64,000 nt of DNA from Paludibacteraceae bacterium (GTDB taxonomy: Bacteria > Bacteroidota > Bacteroidia > Bacteroidales > Paludibacteraceae): the NCBI GenBank assembly GCA_024399835.1, contig JAKSNK010000003.1, positions 1 to 64,000 on the forward strand. The letters are read 5' to 3'. Under the pieces are notes generated by a model. That model had not been told where the DNA came from, made no database searches, and saw only the letters and a program-made list of their open reading frames with translations. Shown here one piece after another: positions 51,701 through 60,561 of the stretch. Made by a program: the position numbers and the translations under genes. Every line of letters starts with the position of its first letter. Position 1 is the first letter of the stretch.

Positions 51701-51833
51701 ATGAATTTCCCAATTCGTTAACAATGCTTTTTTCATCCTGCTGATTATTAGCGCGTTCCACTACAAAATACCCTCGTTTCTCTCCCGTTGTTTTGAGTGG
51801 CATGAAGGAGTGAAGGCGTGAGACGGAAATACA

Positions 51834-51869
51834 CAACAAAGGACCTGCATTGCTGCAAGCCCTTTGTTG
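51834..51869 (-). terminator. Hairpin after the 926-residue protein gene
   Basis: Perfect 9-bp stem CAACAAAGG (51834-51842) with CCTTTGTTG (51861-51869). On the minus strand it begins 20 bp past the stop codon, but the following T tract is weak. Confidence 0.6.
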
Positions 51870-51888
51870 ATATTGTTGTTCTTTCTAT

Positions 51889-54669
51889 TTAGAATCCAAG
51901 AGCATTGTGTTTCACGCCATTAACTTCTATCTCAAAGCGACCATTCCTGATGTACTTACGCACATGGGCTTGGTTGGTGTTCTGCACATTGCGGAAACCT
52001 GTTTCCTCAGGTTTGATAACGATACTAATGGCTTTTTCATACGAATTGATGGCGGCAACGATAACCCGTCCGTTGTCATCCACCGTCACTGTACCACCCT
52101 CAAAGAACCAAGCAGCAGTCAGATAACCGGCTTTATCCATCACACCGGCATAAGACGGTGCAATGCCTATTTCCGCATCATAACCGGGACATGCCAATAC
52201 GGTGTTGGGATCTGCACTGCTATTTACAGGATAAGTGCCGGCAGGCAACTTGCCGTCTTCCAAATCGGTATAGATATACATGGATACCATCTGATTCGCA
52301 TCATTGATTGCATTCAAGTCAATCAAACCACCTTTGTCTCCTACAATATCAAAATTGGCTTGCTCGAAATCAAACTCGGCGGTAAAATCACTATTGCTGT
52401 CATACTCCATTGCCCCTGCTATACCGGTAAAGTTGAAGGTGTACTTAACCGTGTCTCTGCCTAACATCCAACCTGTAAGCCCGTAGTTGTTACCGTCGAT
52501 AGTAACCGTGAACTCACCCTCTAAAACGCTCAACTGACTTTGAGTAGTACCGTTATGAATAATGCAGTTGGCATAAGAGATCATATTCCCGGTGAAAGTT
52601 CCGTCAGGAGTATCGGATTTGGAATAGAGTATTACTTCATATTCGGTATTGGAACCGTAATACTGGTATAATCCAAAAGATTCCTTCATATCAACTATTT
52701 GCAAATTGGAAGCCGTTATATCAACTACGGCTTTGGGCTCAAGTTTCTCATACCGTATAGCTGCCGTGATGTCCAGATTGTAGGAGTTCTTGGCTTCGAT
52801 AGTTACATTCATCTTGTTGTACTCATCGTAACTGATAACGACTTTACCGCTTACCATAAACCAAGGTGCTACTATCGCTCCCGTTGCATCGCAAATGCCG
52901 GCGAGACACGGATTATATTGCTGCCCTGCTGTACCGACAGACCGGAGTGCCGTTCCTACGGATTGACTATCAGAGATGGTGTATTCTCCTGCAGGAATAG
53001 CCGTGGTATCCTGAGGTATGAACAACTGAAGCCAAACCATTTGCATAGATTGGTTGGTTGCCATAATCGTAGCCACACCGTTATCTATCGTCACATCCAT
53101 ATCCGCCCACACATAGTCGGCATTAAACGGTTGGTTTTGCGTGTCGTATTGCAGAAGACCCATATTGTTTCCAATCATAAGATTGTTGTAGGCACTAATC
53201 GTATTGGGTATAGTATCATCGGATATACTTGTCAGCAAGCACCCGTTGAGACTCCCTATGAACATGTTGGCATCGGCATCGTAGGCGATATGAAAGTCCG
53301 TTAAATCATCTTCTGTCAGAGAGCCACCGTATATCCATATATCAAGCAGGTCAAATTGCCCCATATACTGATTTGCAGGGAAAGTAACCGTATCCCCTTC
53401 CAACACACCTTTTACCCAAGCTTCCGGAGTGTGAGGGCACATACCTTTTATATATACGGTATCATTATCCCAACCTACATATACGGAATCCCACACATCA
53501 CCAAATTGATTAGTATCATCATGAGCGGAGTAAAGCATTTTCTCGGTTTCCATTCCGTCAGGAGGCGTGATGAAATTGAGATTCAATGGCCGCCCGGGGA
53601 CATAGAGGTTAGTACAGCAGTCGCCGTAACCGTAGAAAGAGTACGAGCCCGGTTTGGAGAATTTCTCTCTGAAAACGCCGATGAAATAGTTGTCCACACC
53701 ATTCATAATAGGTTTAGTGCCGCGCAGGATGAGACTATCGTTGACGATATCCAAGATAATATCATCTGCATAATCATCTCTAACTTTCCAAGAACCTGTT
53801 GCGGTTAGCATTCCCCAACGAATGGTATATAGATAAGTGGAAGAAGCAAAAAGCGGCTGTTTGGCAGGAAAAACGATGGTGGAATCCGTTCGTTTGCCTT
53901 TTATCCAAGTATCCTTTATATAACGGGAAATGGGGTTTTTCCAATAAACGGTGCTGTCTGCGCACTCCACCATGGTAGCACTACTGGACTGAACATACGA
54001 TCTAATCCCTTTCTCACCCGTGTTAAATGAACTATACACTACGATTTTCCGGCGGTACTCTTTTGTCGTTCCTGCTGCCGGCTTAATGATAATGCCGTAA
54101 CTGTCTCTTATCTCTTGTGTCTTGTCCAAATAGTAAGAAATGATGTACACATGTCCCTCTTTGGTCACTATCTTGCCTTCTACGGAAAGGAATGTTTCCG
54201 TTTCGGTCTTGATGAAGGATCCGTCAGTTCCTTGCTCTAATATCTTCTCATAATCTTGTGTATAGACATTATTTAGTCCCTTGCCCAGTGTATATGTTTT
54301 TCCGTTTTCCGGACCGGCGCCGGTTGAGTCTCGCACTTGGAAAGCATAGAAAACAATATCATTAACATCCAGCACATAGCAGTAGCAAATCTTATGCTCC
54401 GAATCGTAATCCTCTATGTACCTGTCATAAGAAGCGCTTATGGAAATGGTGACGGTGTCATAATCGGTGGTTTGTGCCACGCTCCTTGGGGGTGTCTGCG
54501 ACATGGCTGCCGATTGTCTTGTCCGCTTGGGTAGTAAGTCGGTTGACTGTTCCTCCTGTAGCAATTCTTGACCGAATGGAATGAAATGTGAATTTACGGC
54601 TGCTTTTTGAGCAGCGTTGGCACTAAGTACAATAGCGATAGTGCATAACAATATGTATGTTTTCTTCAT
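51889..54669 (-). CDS. 926-residue exported protein of unknown function
   Basis: Signal peptide YILLCTIAIVLSANA, then a largely beta-strand protein rich in aromatic residues and Asp. Segments of similar style recur (for example LPAGTYPVNSSADPNTVLA near the end and IPAGEYTISDSQSVGTALRS mid-protein, each followed by a SYAGVMD or AGICDATG block and then a VTVDDNGRV-like strand), suggesting two or more related domains. The C-terminus, VRKYIRNGRFEIEVNGVKHN then ALGF, resembles the short terminal motif of many Bacteroidales exported proteins (K..RNGxxxIxxxGxxYNxxG), a possible secretion signal. No enzymatic motif was recognised. Repeat-rich intergenic DNA flanks it on both sides. Confidence 0.75.
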   Translation of the reverse strand: MKKTYILLCTIAIVLSANAAQKAAVNSHFIPFGQELLQEEQSTDLLPKRTRQSAAMSQTPPRSVAQTTDYDTVTISISASYDRYIEDYDSEHKICYCYVLDVNDIVFYAFQVRDSTGAGPENGKTYTLGKGLNNVYTQDYEKILEQGTDGSFIKTETETFLSVEGKIVTKEGHVYIISYYLDKTQEIRDSYGIIIKPAAGTTKEYRRKIVVYSSFNTGEKGIRSYVQSSSATMVECADSTVYWKNPISRYIKDTWIKGKRTDSTIVFPAKQPLFASSTYLYTIRWGMLTATGSWKVRDDYADDIILDIVNDSLILRGTKPIMNGVDNYFIGVFREKFSKPGSYSFYGYGDCCTNLYVPGRPLNLNFITPPDGMETEKMLYSAHDDTNQFGDVWDSVYVGWDNDTVYIKGMCPHTPEAWVKGVLEGDTVTFPANQYMGQFDLLDIWIYGGSLTEDDLTDFHIAYDADANMFIGSLNGCLLTSISDDTIPNTISAYNNLMIGNNMGLLQYDTQNQPFNADYVWADMDVTIDNGVATIMATNQSMQMVWLQLFIPQDTTAIPAGEYTISDSQSVGTALRSVGTAGQQYNPCLAGICDATGAIVAPWFMVSGKVVISYDEYNKMNVTIEAKNSYNLDITAAIRYEKLEPKAVVDITASNLQIVDMKESFGLYQYYGSNTEYEVILYSKSDTPDGTFTGNMISYANCIIHNGTTQSQLSVLEGEFTVTIDGNNYGLTGWMLGRDTVKYTFNFTGIAGAMEYDSNSDFTAEFDFEQANFDIVGDKGGLIDLNAINDANQMVSMYIYTDLEDGKLPAGTYPVNSSADPNTVLACPGYDAEIGIAPSYAGVMDKAGYLTAAWFFEGGTVTVDDNGRVIVAAINSYEKAISIVIKPEETGFRNVQNTNQAHVRKYIRNGRFEIEVNGVKHNALGF

Positions 54670-54696
54670 AAGATGATATTAATTTATTTGCATTTG

Positions 54697-54728
54697 CAAA
54701 GTTACAAACATTTTTTGGAATATGCAAA
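54697..54728 (-). promoter_or_regulatory. Promoter of the 926-residue protein gene
   Basis: Minus strand TTTG (complement of 54725-54728) in the extended form TTTGCATATTCCAAAAAA, 20-bp spacer, TAACTTTG (complement of 54697-54704) followed by CA. Confidence 0.87.
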
Positions 54729-54804
54729 TATTATTTAATTTTGAATTAAGAATTTTGAGATAAAATCGCCTATTTTTGAGCACCACCGTTCGCTCATCCT
54801 ATAC

Positions 54805-54837
54805 TGACCGTTGCTTGACCGTTCGTTAACCGTTCGA
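54805..54837. repeat. 11-bp ACCG array (TGACCGTTCGT type)
   Basis: Three units in 11-bp phase: TGACCGTTGCT, TGACCGTTCGT, TAACCGTTCGA. Confidence 0.88.
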
Positions 54838-54881
54838 TAGCGACATTGAAAATCAATAACATAGGCATGAGGTCAGAGGAC

Positions 54882-54966
54882 GCGCCAAAGGCGCTACAGT
54901 TTAGAGTGACGGCAGCAGAGCTGCCTACAGTTTAGAGGACGGTGCAAGCGCCTGCAGGTTAGCAGG
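54882..54966. repeat. Array of three hairpins with changing arms and a constant linker
   Basis: Hairpin 1 GCGCC-AAA-GGCGC (54882-54894), linker TACAGTTTAGAG (54895-54906); hairpin 2 GGCAGC-AGA-GCTGCC (54911-54925), the identical linker (54926-54937); hairpin 3 GGTGC-AA-GCGCC (54941-54952), then a diverged linker TGCAGGTTAGCAG (54953-54965). Spacers before hairpins 2 and 3 both contain GACG. The arms differ but remain self-complementary. Confidence 0.9.
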
Positions 54967-54980
54967 GGGGGCTGAGTTAT

Positions 54981-55529
54981 TCAGGCAGGTTCAAGTACGA
55001 GTTTAATCAAATAGAAAACGGCATAATTGAGCATGTCGAAATAGTTGCCGTCACAACCCTCAGAAACAAGCGTCTGATTATTGTTGGCAGCAATAGATTT
55101 ATTGCGGTTAATCTTCGTCAAAATGATATCCGTCAAACTGGTGCCATACATATCCCTCCATGCCTCGCCATAATCGTGATTCTTACGCAACATGAGATCC
55201 TTCGCTTCGGCAATATAACGGTCATAGAGTTCGGTGGCATACTCCGCCGACATATCTATTTCATCCGCAAACCCCTGGCGAAGTTGAATCAGTCCAATAA
55301 TCGAATAATTGACAATCGCCATCAATTCGCCCTCTATGCTATCTCCCACCATATTCACGCCTGTCGTTTCCAACTCGCGAATACGCTTGGCTTTGATAAA
55401 AAGTTGGTCGTTGACCGTCTGCACACGCATGATACGCCACGAAGGTCCGTAATCCTTCATCTTAAGCGTATAGACTTGGCGACAACGAGATATGATTTGG
55501 TCAAATTGTTCGTTCGTTTTCATAATCAT
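54981..55529 (-). CDS. DUF1599 family protein (nucleotide-modification-associated domain)
   Basis: 182 residues. Two similar halves, each with a helix carrying [13 protein letters not shown] or [20 protein letters not shown], the paired K..DYG.xWR motif of DUF1599 (PF07659), and DxxxNYxIxxLI-type helices ([32 protein letters not shown]). Family members are suggested to relate to nucleotide handling; the function is unproven. The ATG overlaps the hisS stop by 3 bp (ATGA context); a second ATG lies two codons on. Confidence 0.82.
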   Translation of the reverse strand: MIMKTNEQFDQIISRCRQVYTLKMKDYGPSWRIMRVQTVNDQLFIKAKRIRELETTGVNMVGDSIEGELMAIVNYSIIGLIQLRQGFADEIDMSAEYATELYDRYIAEAKDLMLRKNHDYGEAWRDMYGTSLTDIILTKINRNKSIAANNNQTLVSEGCDGNYFDMLNYAVFYLIKLVLEPA

Positions 55530-56839
55530 TTTTTTAGCAAATGGAGTAATTGTTCAGCAGTCACCTGCCGTTGTTCGCCGGAGAGCATATCCTTGAGCAT
55601 AACGGTCTGATTAGCCATTTCATCACCGCCCACGATAGCCACCAACGGAATCTGTTTGGCATCGGCATACGCCATCTGTTTCTTCATTTTAGCCACTTCG
55701 GGATAGACTTCTACGCGTATGCCTTCCTTGCGCAACCGGCGTGCCATATCCGCAGCATAATTGAGTTCATCCTGCCCAAAACATGCAAAGAGCACCTGAG
55801 TCTGCTCCAACATGCTCTCGGGATAGAGATTGAGTTCGGTCAGGCAGTCATAGATACGGTCAGCACCAAACGATATACCCACCCCACTGACTTGCGGCAA
55901 ACCGAAAATGCCCGTAAGGTTGTCATAGCGTCCGCCACCTGTGATTGAGCCGATTTGTACATCCAATGCCTTGACCTCGAAAATTGCGCCCGTGTAATAG
56001 TTCAGTCCGCGTGCCAAAGTCAAGTCCAACTCAATCGGCAGAGTAACCCCCAACCGGGCAACCATCGAGAGAATAGAAGCAGTCTCCTGCACACCCAACG
56101 AACCGATTTCACTATCTGCCAATACATTTTGAATAGTCGCCAATTTATCTTCGTTTGACCCCTGTAATGCCAAGACAGGTTGCAGTTTGGTCACGGCATC
56201 GGGTGTCAAACCGCGTTCGAGCAATTCTTCATTTACCTTGTCCAATCCTATCTTGTCGAGTTTGTCGATAGCGGTAGTGATATCTATCATCTTGTCCGGC
56301 GCGCCTATTACTTCGGCTATACCGGCTAAAATCTTCCTGTTATTCAGGTGCAGGCACACACGCATACCAAAGCGCTGATAGACCTGCTCGACGATTTGTA
56401 TGAGTTCGACCTCACTCATCAGCGATTCCGTACCAATCACATCCACATCACACTGGTAGAACTCGCGGTAACGCCCCTTTTGAGGTCTGTCGGCACGCCA
56501 TACGGGCTGAATTTGGAAGCGACGGAAAGGGAACTGCAGTTCTTCACGATGCTGCACCACAAACCGTGCAAACGGTACTGTCAAGTCGTACCGCAGACCC
56601 TTTTCGGGTGCCTCAGCGGCTTTTTCACCGCTGTTTTGAATGCGGAACAGAAGTTTATCCCCCTCCTCACCGTACTTGCCCATCAGGGTGGACATTTGCT
56701 CCATAGCAGGAGTCTCTATTTGCTGATAACCATAGCATTTGAATACCGATTTGACGGTATCAAATATATAGTTTCTGCGTGCCATCTCTATGGGATTAAA
56801 ATCACGCGTTCCTTTGGGTATATTGGGTTTTTGTGCCAT
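55526..56839 (-). CDS. hisS: Histidyl-tRNA synthetase
   Basis: Charges tRNA-His. 437 residues from ATG 56839; upstream in-frame ATGs would run into waaA. Class II synthetase: [20 protein letters not shown], motif 2 [20 protein letters not shown] with [10 protein letters not shown], the HisRS signatures [15 protein letters not shown] and [12 protein letters not shown] with [11 protein letters not shown], and a C-terminal anticodon domain ([20 protein letters not shown]). It lies 4 bp after waaA and is coupled to the DUF1599 gene. Confidence 0.95.
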   Translation of the reverse strand: MAQKPNIPKGTRDFNPIEMARRNYIFDTVKSVFKCYGYQQIETPAMEQMSTLMGKYGEEGDKLLFRIQNSGEKAAEAPEKGLRYDLTVPFARFVVQHREELQFPFRRFQIQPVWRADRPQKGRYREFYQCDVDVIGTESLMSEVELIQIVEQVYQRFGMRVCLHLNNRKILAGIAEVIGAPDKMIDITTAIDKLDKIGLDKVNEELLERGLTPDAVTKLQPVLALQGSNEDKLATIQNVLADSEIGSLGVQETASILSMVARLGVTLPIELDLTLARGLNYYTGAIFEVKALDVQIGSITGGGRYDNLTGIFGLPQVSGVGISFGADRIYDCLTELNLYPESMLEQTQVLFACFGQDELNYAADMARRLRKEGIRVEVYPEVAKMKKQMAYADAKQIPLVAIVGGDEMANQTVMLKDMLSGEQRQVTAEQLLHLLKK

Positions 56840-56843
56840 AAAA

Positions 56844-58091
56844 TTAGAAGATTTGCTTATATATTTTTTCAGTCGCGCCCAGTTCGCTTTGGACATATTG
56901 TCGGGCTGCCTGTCCCATCGTCTGACGATTGGCAATCGCCTCATCCATCCGGTCTCTAAACTCCTCGTAATCTTTCACGCTAAACGAAGCGCCTGCCTGT
57001 ATCAGTCCTTCCGCCTCGCGGAACTTACGGTATTTAGGTCCAAACAGTACGGGGACACCCCATACAGCCGCCTCTATCGTATTGTGTATGCCGGCTCCAA
57101 ATCCGCCACCTACATACGCCACATCGGCATACTTATAGATACTGCTCAGCATACCCATCGTGTCTAACAGCAACACTCGGCATTGCCCTATATTCCGTTC
57201 GGAAGCACGCGTATAGCGAACCAACCGTCCCTCAAACTGCTGGAAAACACTATGCAAACGCTCCTCATGGATTTCATGAGGAACCAAGATGAGTTTGACA
57301 TCCGTCCGCTCACGCAGATAGCGCGCCAACAATTGTTCGTCCGGTTGCCAAGTACTGCCCGCCACAATCACCACGGCGGGGTGAGCATCGGTATCAAGGG
57401 GATTGGCATAGTTCTTAAACATCTGCGCCAGCGGAATATCTTTGCTCTCGGCAGCAATACGAGTCACCCGGTCAAAGCGCGTATCGCCTGCAACCGACAC
57501 ATTAGCAATGTGATAGCGGTTCAACAAGTCACGAGATGCCTCGTCCTGCACATACAAGCGCGTGAAGCAACGCAACAAATTGAGATACCAACGCCCCCAT
57601 GGACGGAAAAAGAGTTGGTTCTTGCGGAAAATAGCAGCAATTATATAGGTCGGTATATTGCGCTTTTTCAGTTCATTGAGATAAGCGGGCCAAAACTCAT
57701 ATTTGATAAACAGGGTCTGCTGCGGCGCAACCATATCCAGCATACGGCGGGCGTTGCGTCTGGTGGCAAAAGGTAGATAAGTAACCATGTCCACCTTGTC
57801 ATACCCCTTACGCATCTCATAGCCCGACGGAGAGAAGAAAGTAAGCAGTACCTTGGGAGAGGTGGCTCCGGCATCACGCCTGTCGCGCAAACGCTCCAAA
57901 ATAGGGCGTGCCTGCTCAAATTCGCCTACCGAGGAGACATGACACCAAATCCACTGTTCCCCATTCTGCTCGCGACCAAGACGAATACGCTGCAGCTGCT
58001 CCCAACTGTCCTTTTGCCCACGCACCATCTTTTGTGCCTTCTTATGCCCAAAGATGGCGGCAATCCGTATCAACAAAAAATAAATATGCAT
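56844..58091 (-). CDS. waaA: Kdo transferase (3-deoxy-D-manno-octulosonic acid transferase)
   Basis: Adds Kdo to lipid A precursors at the inner membrane, showing an LPS-bearing cell. 415 residues, a normal length. GT30 features: N-terminal membrane-associated helix, [34 protein letters not shown] block ([17 protein letters not shown]), [35 protein letters not shown], and the C-terminal donor site [20 protein letters not shown] with [19 protein letters not shown]. Own promoter upstream. Confidence 0.95.
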   Translation of the reverse strand: MHIYFLLIRIAAIFGHKKAQKMVRGQKDSWEQLQRIRLGREQNGEQWIWCHVSSVGEFEQARPILERLRDRRDAGATSPKVLLTFFSPSGYEMRKGYDKVDMVTYLPFATRRNARRMLDMVAPQQTLFIKYEFWPAYLNELKKRNIPTYIIAAIFRKNQLFFRPWGRWYLNLLRCFTRLYVQDEASRDLLNRYHIANVSVAGDTRFDRVTRIAAESKDIPLAQMFKNYANPLDTDAHPAVVIVAGSTWQPDEQLLARYLRERTDVKLILVPHEIHEERLHSVFQQFEGRLVRYTRASERNIGQCRVLLLDTMGMLSSIYKYADVAYVGGGFGAGIHNTIEAAVWGVPVLFGPKYRKFREAEGLIQAGASFSVKDYEEFRDRMDEAIANRQTMGQAARQYVQSELGATEKIYKQIF

Positions 58092-58113
58092 GTTTTTTAA
58101 GCAATTTTGCGTG

Positions 58114-58145
58114 CAAAATTACAAAAAATAAATGAGTTTTGCAAA
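58114..58145 (-). promoter_or_regulatory. waaA promoter
   Basis: Minus strand TTTG (complement of 58142-58145), 20-bp spacer, TAATTTTG (complement of 58114-58121) followed by CA. Confidence 0.82.
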
Positions 58146-58180
58146 TTTTTCTGCAAAAACTGCCATTAAATCTATTTTGT

Positions 58181-58212
58181 GGTATGTATTCCAAAAAATC
58201 TTTGTATCTTTG
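58181..58212 (+). promoter_or_regulatory. Promoter of the exonuclease gene
   Basis: -7 box TATCTTTG (58205-58212) followed by CA. The usual TTTG at -33 is replaced (GGTA at 58181-58184), but the extended block TATTCCAAAAAA (58187-58198) is retained in register with other promoters. Confidence 0.65.
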
Positions 58213-58234
58213 CACCGCAAAAAAGACGGTTGTT

Positions 58235-58936
58235 GTGAAAGCAAACTCATTTATCCATAGAATATCCAAAGAGGCAATACAAGAAATGCCCGTAGTGGTT
58301 TTTGAGGGGGAAGTGATAGTGGTGGATCGCCCTGAGCAAGTGCAAGAAGCAGTTGCTTATCTGCAAATGCAACCCGTATTGGGGGTTGATACGGAAGCCC
58401 GCCCAAGTTTTACACGAGGCATACACTACCCCACCTCCCTGGTGCAAATCGCTTCGGAAGAGCGTTGCTACCTGTTCCGCCTCAATCGCATCGGCATGCC
58501 CCAGGCATTGTGCGATGTTTTTGCAAACAGGAACATCTGCAAAGTAGGGCTGGCTTTTAAGGACGATTTGAACGGGTTGCGCCGTCTGCACGACTTTAGA
58601 CCTGCCAATTGTGTGGACATCCAGTCCATTTGCATCCAATACGGCATTTTGGACTTGGGATTGCAAAAGATTTTTGCCATCTGCTTCGGCAAAAAAATCA
58701 GTAAAGCACAACAATTGACCAATTGGGAAAACTTGCAACTGACTCCCGAACAGGCACATTACGCATCTACGGACGCATGGGCAACGCTGCTGATATATAA
58801 GGAACTATTGGACACCACACCACTGCCCAAAGCAGAAGCAGAAGCCCTCCGTCGTGCCGATTTGGAGCGGCAACAAGCCCACCAGCAGGAAATGATTGCC
58901 AAAAAAGAGGAAGAAAAAGCCGAAAAAGATAAATAA
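58235..58936 (+). CDS. 3'-5' exonuclease, DEDD family (RNase D-like)
   Basis: About 233 residues from GTG 58235. The longer frame from ATG 58139 begins upstream of the -7 box, so it is unlikely; ATG 58286 is another option. Exo I is LGVDTEARPSFTRG, Exo II lies around CKVGLAFKDDLNGLRRL, and Exo III is YASTDAWATLLIYKEL, giving the DEDD metal set. A Lys/Glu-rich tail ends the protein. It degrades RNA or DNA from the 3' end; the target is unknown. Confidence 0.85.
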   Translation: MKANSFIHRISKEAIQEMPVVVFEGEVIVVDRPEQVQEAVAYLQMQPVLGVDTEARPSFTRGIHYPTSLVQIASEERCYLFRLNRIGMPQALCDVFANRNICKVGLAFKDDLNGLRRLHDFRPANCVDIQSICIQYGILDLGLQKIFAICFGKKISKAQQLTNWENLQLTPEQAHYASTDAWATLLIYKELLDTTPLPKAEAEALRRADLERQQAHQQEMIAKKEEEKAEKDK

Positions 58937-58948
58937 TTTGCAAAAATA

Positions 58949-58980
58949 TTTGCATATTCCAAAAAAAAGCAGTATCTTTG
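58949..58980 (+). promoter_or_regulatory. tRNA-Cys promoter
   Basis: TTTG (58949-58952) in the full extended form TTTGCATATTCCAAAAAA, 20-bp spacer, TATCTTTG (58973-58980) followed by CA. The tRNA starts 30 bp downstream. Confidence 0.88.
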
Positions 58981-59009
58981 CACTCGCGTTTGATAAAAGA
59001 ATAAGAATT

Positions 59010-59083
59010 GGTCGGTTGCCCGAGTGGTTAGGGACCGGTCTGCAAAACCGGGGACAGCGGTTCGAATCTGCTACCGACCTCCA
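59010..59083 (+). tRNA. tRNA-Cys (anticodon GCA)
   Basis: Acceptor stem GGTCGGT (59010-59016) with ACCGACC (59073-59079); D stem CCC/GGG (59019-59021, 59031-59033); anticodon stem CCGGT/ACCGG (59035-59039, 59047-59051) around loop CTGCAAA with GCA at 59042-59044; T stem AGCGG/CTGCT with loop TTCGAAT. The discriminator is T (59080), the cysteine identity base, and CCA is encoded (59081-59083). Confidence 0.97.
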
Positions 59084-59086
59084 ATG

Positions 59087-59111
59087 AGCCGCCCAAGAAG
59101 GCGGCTTTTTT
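59087..59111 (+). terminator. Terminator between tRNA-Cys and sufB
   Basis: Perfect 7-bp stem AGCCGCC (59087-59093) with GGCGGCT (59100-59106), 6-base loop, T run to 59111. The sufB ATG is only 8 bp further and no TAnnTTTG box lies between. Confidence 0.9.
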
Positions 59112-59119
59112 GTTGAAAA

Positions 59120-60556
59120 ATGCAACAGGAGATACAGGACATAACGACACAAGAGTACAAATACGGCTTCACCACCGATGTGGAGACGGATATTATTCCC
59201 CGTGGACTGAACGAAGATGTGATTCGCCTGATATCCAGCAAAAAAAACGAGCCGGAATGGCTGTTGGCATTTCGACTGAAAGCATACCGCAAATGGCTGA
59301 CAATGGAAGTTCCCCATTGGGCACATTTGACCATTCCTGAGATTGATTTTCAATCCATTTCGTATTTCGCTGCGCCCAAAGCCAAAGCAGACGAAAACAA
59401 ACCGGACCGGATTGACCCCGAAATAGAAAAGACCTTTGACAAATTAGGCATTCCGTTGGAGGAGCGTGCCGCGCTGGCAGGCAATATGGCAGTAGATGCC
59501 GTGATGGACTCCGTAAGCGTGAAAACGACCTTTAGAGAGACCTTAGCCAAGCAGGGTATTATCTTCTGCTCCATCTCGGAAGCCGTACAGACTTATCCCG
59601 AACTGGTGCAGCAATACTTGGGCTCGGTAGTGCCGTATAGCGATAATTTCTATGCCGCATTAAATTCCGCCGTTTTTTCAGACGGGTCGTTTGTTTACAT
59701 CCCCAAAGGAGTGCGTTGTCCGATGGAATTGAGCACCTACTTCCGCATTAATGCCGGCAATACAGGTCAGTTTGAGCGCACGCTATTGATAGCAGACGAG
59801 GGAGCGTATTTGAGTTATTTAGAGGGTTGTACGGCGCCTATGCGCGACGAAAACCAACTGCATGCAGCCATCGTAGAAATAATCGTTCACAAAGATGCCG
59901 AAGTCAAGTATTCGACCGTGCAAAACTGGTACCCCGGAGACAAAGACGGCAAAGGCGGTATTTACAACTTCGTTACCAAACGCGGTATCACCCATGAGAA
60001 TGCACGGCTAAGTTGGACACAAGTTGAGACCGGTTCGGCAATCACATGGAAATACCCGTCCTGCATCCTCAAGGGAGACAATTCAAGTGCAGAGTTTTAT
60101 TCGGTAGCCGTGACCAATAATTATCAGCAAGCGGATACGGGGACGAAAATGATTCATTTGGGTTCGAACACACGCTCACGAATTATCAGCAAAGGTATAT
60201 CCGCAGGACATAGTCAGAACTCGTATCGAGGGTTGGTCAAAGTGGTGTCACATGCACAAAACGCACGCAATTATAGTCAATGTGACTCGTTACTATTAGG
60301 CAACCAATGCGGGGCACACACTTTTCCCGATATGCAAATAGCCAACCCCACAGCAACCGTTGAACACGAAGCAACGACCAGCAAGATTAACGAAGACCAA
60401 CTCTTCTATTGTCGGCAACGGGGCATATCCACCGAAGATGCAGTAGGACTGATTGTAAACGGGTACGCCAAAGAAGTAATGGACAAATTGCCGATGGAAT
60501 TTGCAGTTGAGGCACAAAAATTGTTACAAGTATCTTTAGAGGGCAGTGTCGGATAA
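59120..60556 (+). CDS. sufB: Fe-S cluster assembly protein SufB
   Basis: 478 residues, a normal length. SufB scaffold motifs: [77 protein letters not shown], GMxHLGxxTRS-like block ([20 protein letters not shown]), and the C-terminal cysteine and histidine region ([37 protein letters not shown]). It normally works as SufBC2D with SufC and SufD; neither is next to it here. Confidence 0.96.
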   Translation: MQQEIQDITTQEYKYGFTTDVETDIIPRGLNEDVIRLISSKKNEPEWLLAFRLKAYRKWLTMEVPHWAHLTIPEIDFQSISYFAAPKAKADENKPDRIDPEIEKTFDKLGIPLEERAALAGNMAVDAVMDSVSVKTTFRETLAKQGIIFCSISEAVQTYPELVQQYLGSVVPYSDNFYAALNSAVFSDGSFVYIPKGVRCPMELSTYFRINAGNTGQFERTLLIADEGAYLSYLEGCTAPMRDENQLHAAIVEIIVHKDAEVKYSTVQNWYPGDKDGKGGIYNFVTKRGITHENARLSWTQVETGSAITWKYPSCILKGDNSSAEFYSVAVTNNYQQADTGTKMIHLGSNTRSRIISKGISAGHSQNSYRGLVKVVSHAQNARNYSQCDSLLLGNQCGAHTFPDMQIANPTATVEHEATTSKINEDQLFYCRQRGISTEDAVGLIVNGYAKEVMDKLPMEFAVEAQKLLQVSLEGSVG

Positions 60557-60561
60557 AAAAC

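Larger units (their letters stand above)
51246..51888. other. 643-bp intergenic region: repeats and hairpins, no gene seen
   Basis: Contains, in order, the tsaD promoter, an 11-bp array, two 7-bp arrays, a 9-bp array with its inverted copy, a lone GAGTGGCATGA (51795-51805), and a terminator-like hairpin for the 926-residue gene. I found no convincing coding region. The density of distinct tandem arrays is the highest in the window. Confidence 0.7.
54670..54980. other. 311-bp intergenic region: promoter, microrepeats and hairpin array, no gene seen
   Basis: Holds the promoter of the 926-residue gene, an inverted 7-bp array (54737-54757), an 11-bp array (54805-54837) and the variable-arm hairpin array (54882-54966). 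No coding sequence is convincing. Confidence 0.7.

Noticed and set aside
54882..54966. CRISPR array
   Set aside because: The constant element is only 12 bases, there are three units, and the variable parts are palindromes rather than unrelated spacers. No cas genes are nearby.
58139..58234. Upstream start (ATG 58139) for the exonuclease gene
   Set aside because: It lies before the -7 promoter box at 58205-58212 and overlaps the divergent waaA promoter.
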